Positions 23,945 through 32,747 of a stretch of 64,000 nt of DNA are shown piece by piece. Positions within the stretch are counted from its first letter, which is position 1. Each line of letters starts with the position of its first letter. The position numbers and the translations under genes were made by a program. The stretch comes from an uncultured Planctomycetota bacterium (GTDB lineage: Bacteria; Planctomycetota; Planctomycetia; Gemmatales; HRBIN36), in assembly GCA_937944855.1 (NCBI GenBank), contig CALFAY010000010.1, forward strand, positions 1 through 64,000. The letters run 5' to 3'. The notes under the pieces are model-generated. The model was not told where the DNA came from and ran no database searches. It worked only from the letters and a program-made list of their open reading frames with translations.

Positions 23945-26196
23945 TGCGTTGGCGCGTCGTCCGCATTATCTGGTTTCGAGAAGTCCGCGACCAACTGCGG
24001 GACCGCCGCACATTGTTCATGCTTCTGGTCCTGCCGGTGATCCTGTACCCGCTTCTGGGCGTGTCGGCCAATTACTTCATCTTCCTGTTCACCGAGAAGC
24101 CTGTCGTCGTCGGCATCGCCGGGCTGGAGCACTTGCAGATAGCACACGACCTGGGCGGCAAGCCGCTGCCCCCTCTGGTGGACGGAGAACGCTTTGCCGG
24201 CAACCTCTTTGTTGAAACCGCCGATCGCGAGTTGATCCATGTCCGCACCGGAGACCGCGAGGCTCTCCATGCCGAGTTGCAGCAGGGGCTTTTGGATGCC
24301 TTGGTCACGTTTGATCCGGAATGGGTGCAAAGTCTGGTCGCTGGCCAGACGCCGGTATTCAAGCTCGCCTTGCGGGGCCAGGAATCGGTCCTGAGCAAAG
24401 AGACGGTCATCGAGACATCGGACGACCGGGGACAAAAGGCCTATGCACAGGTTCTGCCCGTGCTCCGTGCCTGGCGGCAGCTGATCGTTCGGCAACGGAT
24501 GCAGGCCTTGGGCGCGCCCTCGCCGCAGTACGCCGAGCCGTTCCGCATTCCAACCTTGGGACTGAAATCGGAATTTGCCTTTGGCCGCATCTTTCCGTTT
24601 CTGATCGTGATGATGTCGCTGACGGGAGCGCTCTACCCGGCCATCGACCTGTGTGCGGGGGAGAAGGAGCGGGGCACGATGGAGACGCTGTTGATCAGTC
24701 CGGCAGGGCGGTCGGAGATCGTGGCCGGGAAGTTTCTGACCGTTTGGCTGTTCAGTACGCTGTCGGCGGTATTGAACCTTGGCAGTCTCGGGTTCACGGC
24801 CTGGCAGTTCGGCTCGGCGATGGTGGCCCGGCACGGCGAGTCGGCCTTTCCGTTGCCGGGAGTCGCCGCGCTGGTCTGGGGTTTCGTTCTGCTCCTGCCC
24901 CTGGCCGGTTTCTTCAGTGCGATCAGCCTGGCCGTGGCCGTGTATGCCCGCAGTACCCGGGAGGGGCAATACTTCCTCATGCCGCTGTCGGTCGTGACGC
25001 TGATGTTGACGCTCATCAGCATGATGCCGGGCACGGAATTGACTCCACTTTACAGCCTCGTGCCAATTACCGGGGCATCGCTGCTGCTCCAGGACCTTGT
25101 CAATGCCCGCACTCCGGAGGACATTCCCTGGCTTTATCTGCCGCCGGTGTTGTTGGCGTTGGTCGGATACTGCTATCTGGCTCTGCAGTGGGCGGTGCAT
25201 CAGTTCAATGAGGAAGGCGTGCTTTTCCGGGAAGCGGAGCGTGTGGACTTGCGGTTGTGGGTACGACAGGCTCTTCGGGAAAAGCAGCCGTTGCCGACAC
25301 CGGGCCGGGCCTTGATCTGCTTCCTTGCTGTGATCTTGCTGCAATGGTACGTCGGCCTGGCAGCCAGCAATTGGCCGTTGCTGGCCGCCGTCGTCGCCGT
25401 GCAGGTCATCGCCGTCGCTGGTCCGCCGGTAGTTCTTGCCGTGCTTTTGACGCGGTACCCGCTGCGGACATTACTCGTGACTAGACTGCCCTCACCCCCG
25501 CCCTCTGTGGTCCCAGGAGAGGGGAGCAGGTCGCCGACTTCCGTACCCCCTCTCCCCCCGGGTGAGGGGTCGGGGGTGAGGGACAACCAAGAGATGCTCG
25601 TCTGGATCGCTTTCGCCGTCATCGCTGCCCTGGCGACACACGGCCCGCTGGTGACGGCCATCGAGACTTTGCTGCACCGCTACCCCGAGATCGCGGAGCA
25701 TCTTCGGCATTTGGAAATGCAATTCCCCCTGGACCAATCCTTGCCGGTGCTGATTCTGGTCCTGGCCCTTCTCCCGGCGGCGTGCGAAGAACTCGCGTTT
25801 CGCGGTTTCATTCTGACCGGCTTGCGAAACGGTCTAGGCACTCGACAGGGCATCCTTATCAGCAGCCTGTTCTTTGCCTTGGCCCACGGCGACCCATTTC
25901 GCCTTGTGACGACGTTTCTCCTCGGTCTGCTTCTGGCTCTCCTGGCGACACGCAGTGGCAGCCTCGGGCCGGGCATCGCTTTTCACGGGTTGCACAACGC
26001 CTTGGCCGTCATGGCCGGTTGGTGCCGACGTCAGGTCGAGTCCGGATACGACGTGCCGCTTTGGGAGCAGGTCGAAGCGTTGATCTATAATCCCGTCAGT
26101 GTGGCCGCGAGTGGACTCGTCCTGGCCGGCCTGACGCTCTGGCTGCTTTTGCAACCGCCTCGGCCCCTGCCCGATGTTCGGATAAATCGGTCATGA
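23941..26196 (+). CDS. ABC-2/NatB-type permease fused to a CPBP-family membrane protease
   Basis: A 751-residue polytopic protein. Residues 1-430 resemble ABC-2 (NatB/YhaP-type) permeases: an N-terminal segment with REVRDQLRDRRTLFMLLVLP, a soluble outer domain of about 170 residues, then membrane helices with CAGEKERGTMETLLISP. Residues about 570-710 are a CPBP (CAAX protease / bacteriocin-processing) domain, with EELAFRG near 616, FALAH near 645 and HGLHN near 682 carrying the Glu, Arg and His metal-site residues. Between them residues about 517-548 are encoded by a palindromic repeat. The start overlaps dprA (ATGATG at 23941). An ATPase partner is not adjacent. Fusions of these two domains are known in planctomycetes and other bacteria; the substrate is unknown. 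Confidence 0.85.
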   Translation: MMRWRVVRIIWFREVRDQLRDRRTLFMLLVLPVILYPLLGVSANYFIFLFTEKPVVVGIAGLEHLQIAHDLGGKPLPPLVDGERFAGNLFVETADRELIHVRTGDREALHAELQQGLLDALVTFDPEWVQSLVAGQTPVFKLALRGQESVLSKETVIETSDDRGQKAYAQVLPVLRAWRQLIVRQRMQALGAPSPQYAEPFRIPTLGLKSEFAFGRIFPFLIVMMSLTGALYPAIDLCAGEKERGTMETLLISPAGRSEIVAGKFLTVWLFSTLSAVLNLGSLGFTAWQFGSAMVARHGESAFPLPGVAALVWGFVLLLPLAGFFSAISLAVAVYARSTREGQYFLMPLSVVTLMLTLISMMPGTELTPLYSLVPITGASLLLQDLVNARTPEDIPWLYLPPVLLALVGYCYLALQWAVHQFNEEGVLFREAERVDLRLWVRQALREKQPLPTPGRALICFLAVILLQWYVGLAASNWPLLAAVVAVQVIAVAGPPVVLAVLLTRYPLRTLLVTRLPSPPPSVVPGEGSRSPTSVPPLPPGEGSGVRDNQEMLVWIAFAVIAALATHGPLVTAIETLLHRYPEIAEHLRHLEMQFPLDQSLPVLILVLALLPAACEELAFRGFILTGLRNGLGTRQGILISSLFFALAHGDPFRLVTTFLLGLLLALLATRSGSLGPGIAFHGLHNALAVMAGWCRRQVESGYDVPLWEQVEALIYNPVSVAASGLVLAGLTLWLLLQPPRPLPDVRINRS
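25489..25582 (+). repeat. palindromic repeat inserted in frame within the ABC-2/CPBP gene
   Basis: CCCTCACCCCCG at 25489-25500 is the exact reverse complement of CGGGGGTGAGGG at 25571-25582, with inner arms CCTCTGTGGTCCCAGGAGAGGGG and CCCCCTCTCCCCCCGGGTGAGG also partly complementary. This layout is like REP/MITE-type intergenic elements, but here it is translated as a Pro/Gly/Ser-rich linker (PPPSVVPGEGSRSPTSVPPL) joining the permease and protease parts. Confidence 0.8.
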
Positions 26197-27455
26197 ACCA
26201 TGTCTGGTCCGTGCGTGCTCGCTGGATCCTACCAGTGGATCGGCCGCCAATCGCTAATGGCGTCCTCAGCATGACCGGCGACCTGATCGCCGAGGTTACG
26301 TGGGCCAAAGAGTCCCGGCTGATTTCCAAGGCCGACTGTGTGGACCTCGGCGACTGCATCGTGCTGCCCGGCCTGGTCAATGCTCACATCCATCTCGATC
26401 TGTGCGGTCTGCGAACCCTTCCTAGCAAATTCTCAACGCCGGTCTCTTTCGTCGCCTGGCTTCAACAGGTGATTGCTTACAGGCGTTCGGCCTCTCCCGA
26501 CGAGATCCATGACGCCATTCGCCAGGGAATCGCAGAATCGTTGCGGAACGGAGTCACGCTGGCGGGCGACATCTCCGCGGACGGAACGAGCTTGATCGAA
26601 CTGGAAGACAGCCCGCTTCGAGCCGTCGTGTTCCGCGAGGTAATCGGCCTCACGCGGGAACGGGCACGGGAGACTTGGCGGGAGGCGGTCCGATGGCTGG
26701 CGGAACGTCGAGGCAACACCCGGTGCCAACTCGGATTAAGTCCTCATGCCCCCTACTCGGTCCGCCGAGGTCTGTATCGCTTGACCGCCGATGTCTGCCG
26801 ACGCTGGAAACTGTCCTGGGCAACGCACCTGGCCGAGACTCTTGAAGAACGGGATCTGCTTCAAGCTCGCAGCGGTCCGCTTCGCAGTTTTCTGGAAGAA
26901 CTCGGGGCATGGGACGAATGCGGATTGTGTCGGGATTGGCAAGAGGTAATGAGGTATGCAGAAGACTCCGGTCACGGCCTGTGCATCCACGGGAACTACC
27001 TGAGCGGAACGGCTCCGAAACGTCTGGTCTGGTGCCCCCGGACGCATGCCTTTTTCGGCCACGAGCCGCATCCGTTTCGCACCCTCATGCGACAAGGCAG
27101 CGTGATCGCCCTGGGGACCGACAGCCTGGCATCCAATCCCGATCTGAACTTGTTGGCTGAAGCCCGCACAGTGTTGTCCCGACACCCGGACGTCTCGCCC
27201 GAAGAGATCCTCCGCATGGCCACTCTCAACGGGGCGGCTGTGCTAGGTCTGGGGGATTATCTCGGAAGCCTGACGCCTGGAAAGCAGGCGGACTGGATTG
27301 CTGTTCTCGTTCCCTCTCAGGAACAATTAGCGACGGACGCACATCCGGTGCGTTGGCTGCTCGAAAGCGATGCGAAGGTCAGCGACGTGTGCATCGGTGG
27401 TCGGTGGGTCATTTCGAGCCGGGCGGAAATGGAAGGTTCCGTCCAGGACCGGTGA
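26193..27455 (+). CDS. amidohydrolase-family metal-dependent deaminase
   Basis: A 420-residue amidohydrolase of the TRZ/ATZ and SsnA type. Metal ligands are seen in LPGLVNAHIHLDL (residues about 60-72), SPHAPYS (about 183), WATHLAETLEE (about 209) and IALGTDSLASNPDL (about 307). A beta-sandwich is formed by the N- and C-terminal ends (MNHVWSVRARWILP, LTPGKQADWIAVL). Relatives hydrolyse or deaminate s-triazines, guanine, methylthioadenosine or aminodeoxyfutalosine. Because mqnE lies at 45.5-46.6 kb, a role as aminodeoxyfutalosine deaminase in menaquinone synthesis is possible but not shown. The start overlaps the previous gene by four bases (ATGA), so it belongs to the aroB-dprA run. Confidence 0.82.
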   Translation: MNHVWSVRARWILPVDRPPIANGVLSMTGDLIAEVTWAKESRLISKADCVDLGDCIVLPGLVNAHIHLDLCGLRTLPSKFSTPVSFVAWLQQVIAYRRSASPDEIHDAIRQGIAESLRNGVTLAGDISADGTSLIELEDSPLRAVVFREVIGLTRERARETWREAVRWLAERRGNTRCQLGLSPHAPYSVRRGLYRLTADVCRRWKLSWATHLAETLEERDLLQARSGPLRSFLEELGAWDECGLCRDWQEVMRYAEDSGHGLCIHGNYLSGTAPKRLVWCPRTHAFFGHEPHPFRTLMRQGSVIALGTDSLASNPDLNLLAEARTVLSRHPDVSPEEILRMATLNGAAVLGLGDYLGSLTPGKQADWIAVLVPSQEQLATDAHPVRWLLESDAKVSDVCIGGRWVISSRAEMEGSVQDR

Positions 27456-27501
27456 AAGGAGACAGACAACAGCCGATCCTGGACGGAAACCTACAAATCA
27501 G

Positions 27502-27837
27502 TCATCCTTGGTCGCAAATGGTGTCCCGGCTCCACCGGGGCAGGGAGCACTTTGCTAGCAGTCGATGGCTGGCAGTGCAAGCGAGCTGCCGAGCCGCCAG
27601 CGACACGATAAGTTCAGAGCTAGTCCACCTGCCCGAAGCGCTGGGTCTCAGGTTTTGAAGCTGAGCGTGCAAGCGTTGCGTCAGCGGGCTGTCGGCCTTG
27701 TCCACGCGGCCAGCACGCCGCAGCATCCGCCGCAAAGCCGGCTCCAGTTCATCGGCCAGCAGTGCAACAGGGATGCGTTCGCCCCGTTCGGCTCGCAGCA
27801 TCAGATCTTGCAAAGAAGCGCTCGATTCCATCACCAT
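27502..27837 (-). CDS. small hypothetical protein, 111 aa (possible sigma-factor remnant)
   Basis: A short frame with protein-like composition: residues 8-50 (LQDLMLRAERGERIPVALL and following) are amphipathic helix. The spacing of this part is like the start of ECF sigma region 2 (a ...LMxRAxxGE...LxxELEPALRRMLRR pattern), but no -10 recognition helix or region 4 follows, so it could be a degraded sigma gene or an unrelated small protein. There is no clear ribosome binding site before the ATG at 27837; a second in-frame ATG lies at 27831. It lies between the amidohydrolase gene (plus) and an exported protein gene (minus), 27 bases after the latter. Moderate to low confidence. Confidence 0.4.
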   Translation of the reverse strand: MVMESSASLQDLMLRAERGERIPVALLADELEPALRRMLRRAGRVDKADSPLTQRLHAQLQNLRPSASGRWTSSELIVSLAARQLACTASHRLLAKCSLPRWSRDTICDQG

Positions 27838-27864
27838 CGCTGTTTCATGGCATCGCAGAGGTTT

Positions 27865-28764
27865 TCACAACGGGCTGAAGAAGATCTCCCGAGGTTCGGA
27901 ATCGGCACCGTGACGATCCCGTGCGATGGCCGTCACCATCCCGACGTCGTTCGCCCCAATCGGGACGATAATGCTGTACTTGCCCTCGGCGTTGACCGGG
28001 GCGGTCTTGCCTTCCAGCGCCGGAATGCCGCTGAAGCGGACCACGCAGCTGTTGACTTCTTCGTCCATGACCTTTCCGTGGAACTCGTAGTGACCACCCA
28101 GCGCAGCCGGACGGAACGCCAACTTCTTGATCACCGGAGGCCGATTGCGGATTAGGATGTTGACGTCGGTTCGGTTGCCCCAGATGTTGTCAATCAGAAT
28201 GCGGAGATCGCCTGGCTTGATCTCCATGGTGGACCAGGAGAACGAAGCATTGGCCATGAGGAAGGTGGATCCTGTCCCCGCCCCCTCGAAGTAAACTGGC
28301 ATCCCTTCCACGACGTCTCCCGTGACCGCGCCAGTGACCGTGGCCATGCCCGGATCTTCGCCTTCGATCACCTCCACGTTGATGATCTGAGAATACGTGC
28401 CTTCGATGTATTGAGCCAGAGCCGTCGTAAGCAGGTTCTCGTCATCGAGCACCTCGGCGGTGATGAAGCCGCGGCTGCTGGCCTCAGCGACGAAGGAGAA
28501 CGAACCGTCCGGATTGGGCGAGACGGTGTGATTCAGAATGCCTCCGAACGTCACAACGCAGTTCTCCGGCCGCTGGTCGATCACCGTGCCTGTGACGCTC
28601 AGCATCCGCCCGCTGAGGATGCTGGCGCTGTAGGTAATCTGAGCTGGAGTTCCGCCTCCCAGCGTTGTCAGGACCGTCCGATCCTCCAGCATTTCCAGCC
28701 TCGGACGTACCCGCAAATCCGCGGGTTTACGGCCCCTCTCCGGCCATCCCAGTTGATGGAACAT
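27865..28764 (-). CDS. exported protein with planctomycete LExLEDR-type N-terminus
   Basis: A 299-residue protein. Its N-terminus carries RPRLEMLEDRTVLTTLGGG (residues about 21-40), the LExLEDRxxL motif typical of a class of large exported planctomycete proteins. The remainder is beta-rich, with two or three repeats of an Ig/cadherin-like type: segments such as TVIDQRPENCVVTFGGI and KVMDEEVNSCVVRFSGI are clearly related to each other, about 170 residues apart. There is no catalytic motif and only a few cysteines. The ATG at 28764 has GGAGG nine bases upstream; the frame runs on to 28845 without support. It is probably a cell-surface or matrix protein; the partner is unknown. Confidence 0.72.
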   Translation of the reverse strand: MFHQLGWPERGRKPADLRVRPRLEMLEDRTVLTTLGGGTPAQITYSASILSGRMLSVTGTVIDQRPENCVVTFGGILNHTVSPNPDGSFSFVAEASSRGFITAEVLDDENLLTTALAQYIEGTYSQIINVEVIEGEDPGMATVTGAVTGDVVEGMPVYFEGAGTGSTFLMANASFSWSTMEIKPGDLRILIDNIWGNRTDVNILIRNRPPVIKKLAFRPAALGGHYEFHGKVMDEEVNSCVVRFSGIPALEGKTAPVNAEGKYSIIVPIGANDVGMVTAIARDRHGADSEPREIFFSPL

Positions 28765-29166
28765 GTGTGCAATCCTCCACCGAGATAAAGAAACCACATC
28801 GCAGCGCCAACCGGCCACCGAGTCCGGTTGTGGCGCGCCTTCCACTTCCCAGCGGAACCGGCAAAACAGTTCGGGAGCTTAGCCCTAACAGCTGCCGGCA
28901 CAAGTGGTTTCAGCTACGCTTGGGAGCCTCAGTCCAACCGAAAGCCTGCTCCCGCGCGTGCATCCTCCACTCGTTTAATCGCTATCCGACCCTTGGTTCG
29001 GACACGACTTCCGTAAAAACTGAGGATTATGGTGAAACTGAAATTATCCGTTGGATGTGAAAAACATAGAGGACCGCGAAGAAATTTCGGAAACTTTCAC
29101 GGTCCTCCGGGTAAACTCTGCCGCCTGGGAAAGCGGGACAAGACGGGTTTGGCCTCGATGGAGCGC
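28765..29166. other. intergenic region with a minus-strand terminator
   Basis: About 400 bases between the exported protein gene and the DUF3467 gene. I see no convincing gene. The one clear element is the hairpin terminator at 29060-29107 on the minus strand. The rest must hold the promoter of the exported protein gene, which I could not pick out. Confidence 0.6.
29060..29107 (-). terminator. rho-independent-type terminator after the DUF3467 gene
   Basis: On the minus strand GAGGACCG (29107-29100) pairs with CGGTCCTC (29076-29069) around a 23-base loop with further partial pairing, followed by TATGTTTTT. It lies 60 bases after the DUF3467 stop codon. Confidence 0.6.
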
Positions 29167-29583
29167 TCAGGTTCCCGGTCGGCCCACAGCTGGCGGAGGC
29201 GGCGCAGGCGTCATTGGCTGCATGAGCGGACTCTTGATGCGCTTCTGAACGTCGATTTCAAGCACACCGTACACCCGTTCATGCTGCTGGATCGCCGCGT
29301 TGAGGGCCAGCAACAGCCGTTTGGCTGTGTAGAAGTTCAACACCAGGCGATGCGTCAGCTTGACCGGTTCGGTCGGATTCGGAACCATCTGCGTGTTCAG
29401 ACCGAAGTCGAGGATCAATTCTTCCGGCGTGCCAGTGACGCGGGCGAAGTTGGCGTAGTGCGTGGACATGTTGCTGGCGTCCACGACGAAATCACGCAGC
29501 GCCTGCGCTTGTTGCCCTCCCGGTGTGGGACCACTGGAGCCTTCGCCGCTTGGTGAAAAGGAACCGCGGGATTCATCTGCCAT
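29167..29583 (-). CDS. DUF3467-domain protein
   Basis: A 138-residue cytosolic protein. Residues about 35-120 match DUF3467: YANFARVTGTPEELILDFGL followed by VKLTHRLVLNFYTAKRLLLAL, a small alpha/beta domain of unknown function widespread in planctomycetes and some other bacteria. Residues 1-33 and 120-138 are Ser/Gly/Pro-rich, disordered tails. The ATG at 29583 is used here because the domain-bearing part begins shortly after; the frame runs on to 29625 with hydrophobic residues but no ribosome binding site. It is followed by a terminator at 29060-29107, so it forms a single-gene unit. Confidence 0.78.
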   Translation of the reverse strand: MADESRGSFSPSGEGSSGPTPGGQQAQALRDFVVDASNMSTHYANFARVTGTPEELILDFGLNTQMVPNPTEPVKLTHRLVLNFYTAKRLLLALNAAIQQHERVYGVLEIDVQKRIKSPLMQPMTPAPPPPAVGRPGT

Positions 29584-29821
29584 CGCAATTGCTCCCAGAA
29601 TTGGCAAACCACGAAGGCCGGGCACGGTAAGGAGCGCTTCGCGGTCTTCCTTCCGTCAAAACTACCTCGGTGCGGAGAACCAGAGACCGTATTGGCTTCC
29701 CCCTTCGAGATGCCGCGCCCTTGACGAACGACTTCATCATACGGAGTTGGCTAGCAGACACAAGGCGAGTGTCCCGCGGTTGGCCTTCCCTCCATCGTGT
29801 CTGTCGTCATAATCCCTACCG

Positions 29822-31099
29822 ATGCGGATCGCTCACGTCATTCATCGCTACCCCCCTGCCCTCGGCGGTGCCGAAGCCTACTTCGCCCGGCTGAGCCGAT
29901 ACCTCGCCGGACACGGCGAAGAGGTCGTCGTTCTGACCACGGACGCTTACGAGCTGGAAGCCTTCTGGTCGCCGCGCGCTCGTCGGCTTCCTGTCGGGCA
30001 AACTTGGCAGGATGGCGTCCGGGTGCAACGGTTTCCCGTGCGTCACTTACCCGCCCAGCGCTATTGGCGGAAGCTCCTGTCTCTGGTGCCGATCCCCCGT
30101 TGGCAGGCGCTTTCTCTGCCCTGCAACCCCTGGACCCCCGACCTGTGGCGGACCTGCGATCAAGAAACGGGCTTCGACGTCGTTCACGCTTCGGCATTGC
30201 CCTATGCTTACCCGATCCTGTGTGCTGAGCGGTTGGCCAGGCGGTGCGGCGCCAGGTTCGTGCTGACGCCGTTTCTGCATCTGGGCGATCCGACCGCACC
30301 TCGCGATCCCACCCGCCGGGCTTACCTGGCCCCTGCCATGCGGTACTTGCTACATCGGGCCGATGTGTTGTTCGTTCAAACGCAGTTGGAAAAAGATGCT
30401 CTTCTTGCCGCAGGCATTCCCAAGCAACGGATCATTCTTCAAGGTCTTGGCGTCGAGCCAGCGGAATGCACAGGCGGAAATCGCCTTGAAGCTCGCCGAC
30501 GGTGGGGCATCCCGGCCGATGCGGTCGTTGTCAGCCATCTGGCCAACAAGAGCTTCGAGAAAGGTACGGTGGATCTGCTCCACGCCATGAGCCAGGTGTG
30601 GCGGACGCATCCCGATGTCCGCCTGCTCTTGGCCGGCCCCGAGATGCCCAGTTTCCGCCGGACCTGGCGAGCGTTTGCCGACGAGCCGCGGATTTGCAAC
30701 CTCGGCCCGCTCAGCGATTTGGAGAAGCGTGACTTTTACGCGGCTAGCGACATCTTCGCCTTGCCGAGCCGCTCCGACTCCTTCGGCCTGGTCCTGCTCG
30801 AAGCGTGGGCCAACGCGGTGCCATGCGTGGCCTATCGGGCCGGCGGCTTGGCTGAAGTCGTCCGCCACCGAAGCGATGGGCTGTTGGTTCCGTGCGGGTC
30901 GCTTGTCAATCTGGAGAATGCCCTCGGGGAACTGATCCGAAATCCAGAGAGCCGCATCGTCCTCGGCCGGGCCGGGCTTCGGCGGGTGCTGGCCGAACAC
31001 CGCTGGCAACCGAAACTCGATCTGGTTTACGAATGCTACCGTCAACTCGTCGCACGGGGCCGCAGCGGAACGGACAGCCGCAACGCTCAAGCCGCGTGA
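29822..31099 (+). CDS. family 4 glycosyltransferase (GT-B fold)
   Basis: A 425-residue retaining glycosyltransferase. The N-terminal donor-loop region starts at MRIAHVIHRYPPALGGAEAYFARLSRYL, typical of GT4 enzymes. The C-terminal domain carries NKSFEKGTVDLLHAM near residue 240 and the EX7E motif in ALPSRSDSFGLVLLEAWANAVP near 317-333, with both Glu positions recognisable (E at LLEAW). It would add a sugar to a cell-surface glycan or glycolipid. A CATAAT hexamer at 29808-29813 lies only eight bases before the ATG, so the message may have little or no leader. The gene end overlaps the convergent membrane protein gene by 13 bases. Confidence 0.88.
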   Translation: MRIAHVIHRYPPALGGAEAYFARLSRYLAGHGEEVVVLTTDAYELEAFWSPRARRLPVGQTWQDGVRVQRFPVRHLPAQRYWRKLLSLVPIPRWQALSLPCNPWTPDLWRTCDQETGFDVVHASALPYAYPILCAERLARRCGARFVLTPFLHLGDPTAPRDPTRRAYLAPAMRYLLHRADVLFVQTQLEKDALLAAGIPKQRIILQGLGVEPAECTGGNRLEARRRWGIPADAVVVSHLANKSFEKGTVDLLHAMSQVWRTHPDVRLLLAGPEMPSFRRTWRAFADEPRICNLGPLSDLEKRDFYAASDIFALPSRSDSFGLVLLEAWANAVPCVAYRAGGLAEVVRHRSDGLLVPCGSLVNLENALGELIRNPESRIVLGRAGLRRVLAEHRWQPKLDLVYECYRQLVARGRSGTDSRNAQAA

Positions 31100-32592
31100 G
31101 GCCAGCGGGAGACCATCGCCGGTTCCCGCGACGGCTCGACCGCCATTCCCCGCAGACGACGCATAAGCCGCTGCAACCAATCCCGCTGGGGATCGATCCG
31201 CACGGCGAAGCGCTCGGAGAGGTTGGGCCGGATGTACACGAGGATCAGCAGCGGCAAATACCAGAGGACGTAAATGCCCCCTGCGTCGGCATACCAGAAC
31301 TGGACGCCGAGAATGAGCGCCGCCGACAGAGCGATCAGATGCGCGAGGTTCTTTGGCGACGGCCAGAACATCGTGGTGATGACCAACGCCAGATAGGCGA
31401 TGAACAGCGGAGCGCGATAGGCATAATGCACCTCGACCCCGGTCCACAAGCCTTCGCCGGTCGGTCTGGCCGACAGGTCCCACGCCCGCCAGTCGGGCAG
31501 ACTCAAAGCGGCGTAAAGTTCGGGATGCACCGACGGATCGAGCACCAGATAGGCGACCAGAACGGCCAGAACCGCCAAAAAGGCGACGGTGAATCGCACC
31601 GCCCCGGCGCGCCGGTAAAAGCCGAACCACAATGGGAACAACAGCAGGGGGAAATAGACCATCGCCGAGGCGATGCCGAGAAGGAATCCCGTCACCGTGG
31701 GCCAGCGATAGCAAGCCACGGCCGTCACCAACAGAGCGGCTGGGAAAGCGTGATGGATGTCCTTGACGTGATACGCCGTGTACGGCAGCAGCAGATAAAG
31801 GACCGCTGCGGCGATGCCGGCCGTCGTGTTGTGAAAGTGGAATGCCCCAATGCAAATCAGTCCGGTCACGACCACGACGTGGCACAAGATGGCGATGGCG
31901 GTCTTGACCCATTCCGCGGGCCGGACAGGCTGCTGTGGCGCGACCGTCTGATGCACCTGCTCGGCGGCACGGGCCGCGGCGTCGGCGGCTTTCTCCAGCA
32001 CGACGCTTTGATTCTTCGGTTCAGGAACCGGTTCCGGCGGCGGAAAGAAGCTGCGCACACTCAGCACGATCAACAGCGTGGCCCCGATCCAGCCCAGACC
32101 GGCGGCGTTGAGATTGGGAATGAAGACCGGACGCCGATTGACTCCGAGGTCGATGAGACAGCGAGCCAGAAAGATCGCCGATCCGACCAGCAGATAGAGA
32201 TATGACATCCAGACCCGATGCTCAGCCGAGGCGAGGGCTTCTGCGGGCACCTGAGAGAGGTCATGCACTTCCAGGGCCGTCACCAAGGCCGCTCCGGCCG
32301 GACCCGGCGGGCCGCTGCACATCAGGCCGATGGCTTCAAGACTGTGTCCGGCGGCGTAAGCCCCGCGTAAAGCCGTGCTGCCTTGCACCTGCGTCCGTAG
32401 TTCCTGGCTTTCCCGCAGGAAAAGCAACCCGGGTACCAGGAGAAACAGGCCGATCAGGTCCCAGTTGCGCAGGGAGAACAGCCGGTTAAAGCGAAAAAAC
32501 AGCCCCACCGCCAGCACCAGGGACAGGTAGAACCAGGTCGTGGCGTTGGGGACGCGGAAATCCAGGAATATCGACTCGCCGGCCGACGGCAT
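31087..32592 (-). CDS. large polytopic membrane protein, glycosyltransferase-like
   Basis: A 501-residue membrane protein with roughly ten or more hydrophobic segments, including residues 18-36, 44-58, 140-160, 180-200, 240-262, 270-290, 305-330, 345-365, 395-415 and 430-460. The order and the long N-terminal loop resemble DUF2029/GT87-like polyprenol-dependent mannosyltransferases, but a clear catalytic Asp motif is not obvious. It ends in a cytosolic Arg-rich tail. The neighbour glycosyltransferase on the other strand overlaps it by 13 bases and supports an envelope role, though the two are convergent, so not one operon. The function is a guess; the membrane nature is clear. Confidence 0.65.
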   Translation of the reverse strand: MPSAGESIFLDFRVPNATTWFYLSLVLAVGLFFRFNRLFSLRNWDLIGLFLLVPGLLFLRESQELRTQVQGSTALRGAYAAGHSLEAIGLMCSGPPGPAGAALVTALEVHDLSQVPAEALASAEHRVWMSYLYLLVGSAIFLARCLIDLGVNRRPVFIPNLNAAGLGWIGATLLIVLSVRSFFPPPEPVPEPKNQSVVLEKAADAAARAAEQVHQTVAPQQPVRPAEWVKTAIAILCHVVVVTGLICIGAFHFHNTTAGIAAAVLYLLLPYTAYHVKDIHHAFPAALLVTAVACYRWPTVTGFLLGIASAMVYFPLLLFPLWFGFYRRAGAVRFTVAFLAVLAVLVAYLVLDPSVHPELYAALSLPDWRAWDLSARPTGEGLWTGVEVHYAYRAPLFIAYLALVITTMFWPSPKNLAHLIALSAALILGVQFWYADAGGIYVLWYLPLLILVYIRPNLSERFAVRIDPQRDWLQRLMRRLRGMAVEPSREPAMVSRWPHAA

Positions 32593-32747
32593 GGTCAGGT
32601 CCCAAGCACGGCTCCGCGATGCTGATGTGGGATTGTAGCGAAGTGTGAATAGTAAGGCAAAACGGGAAACCTTGCGGATAAGCGTTTCCGGTTCTACCCT
32701 GAGCGTGTAGCAGCGCTCCCGTTTTCTTTGTCCCTTGAGGAGCAGAC

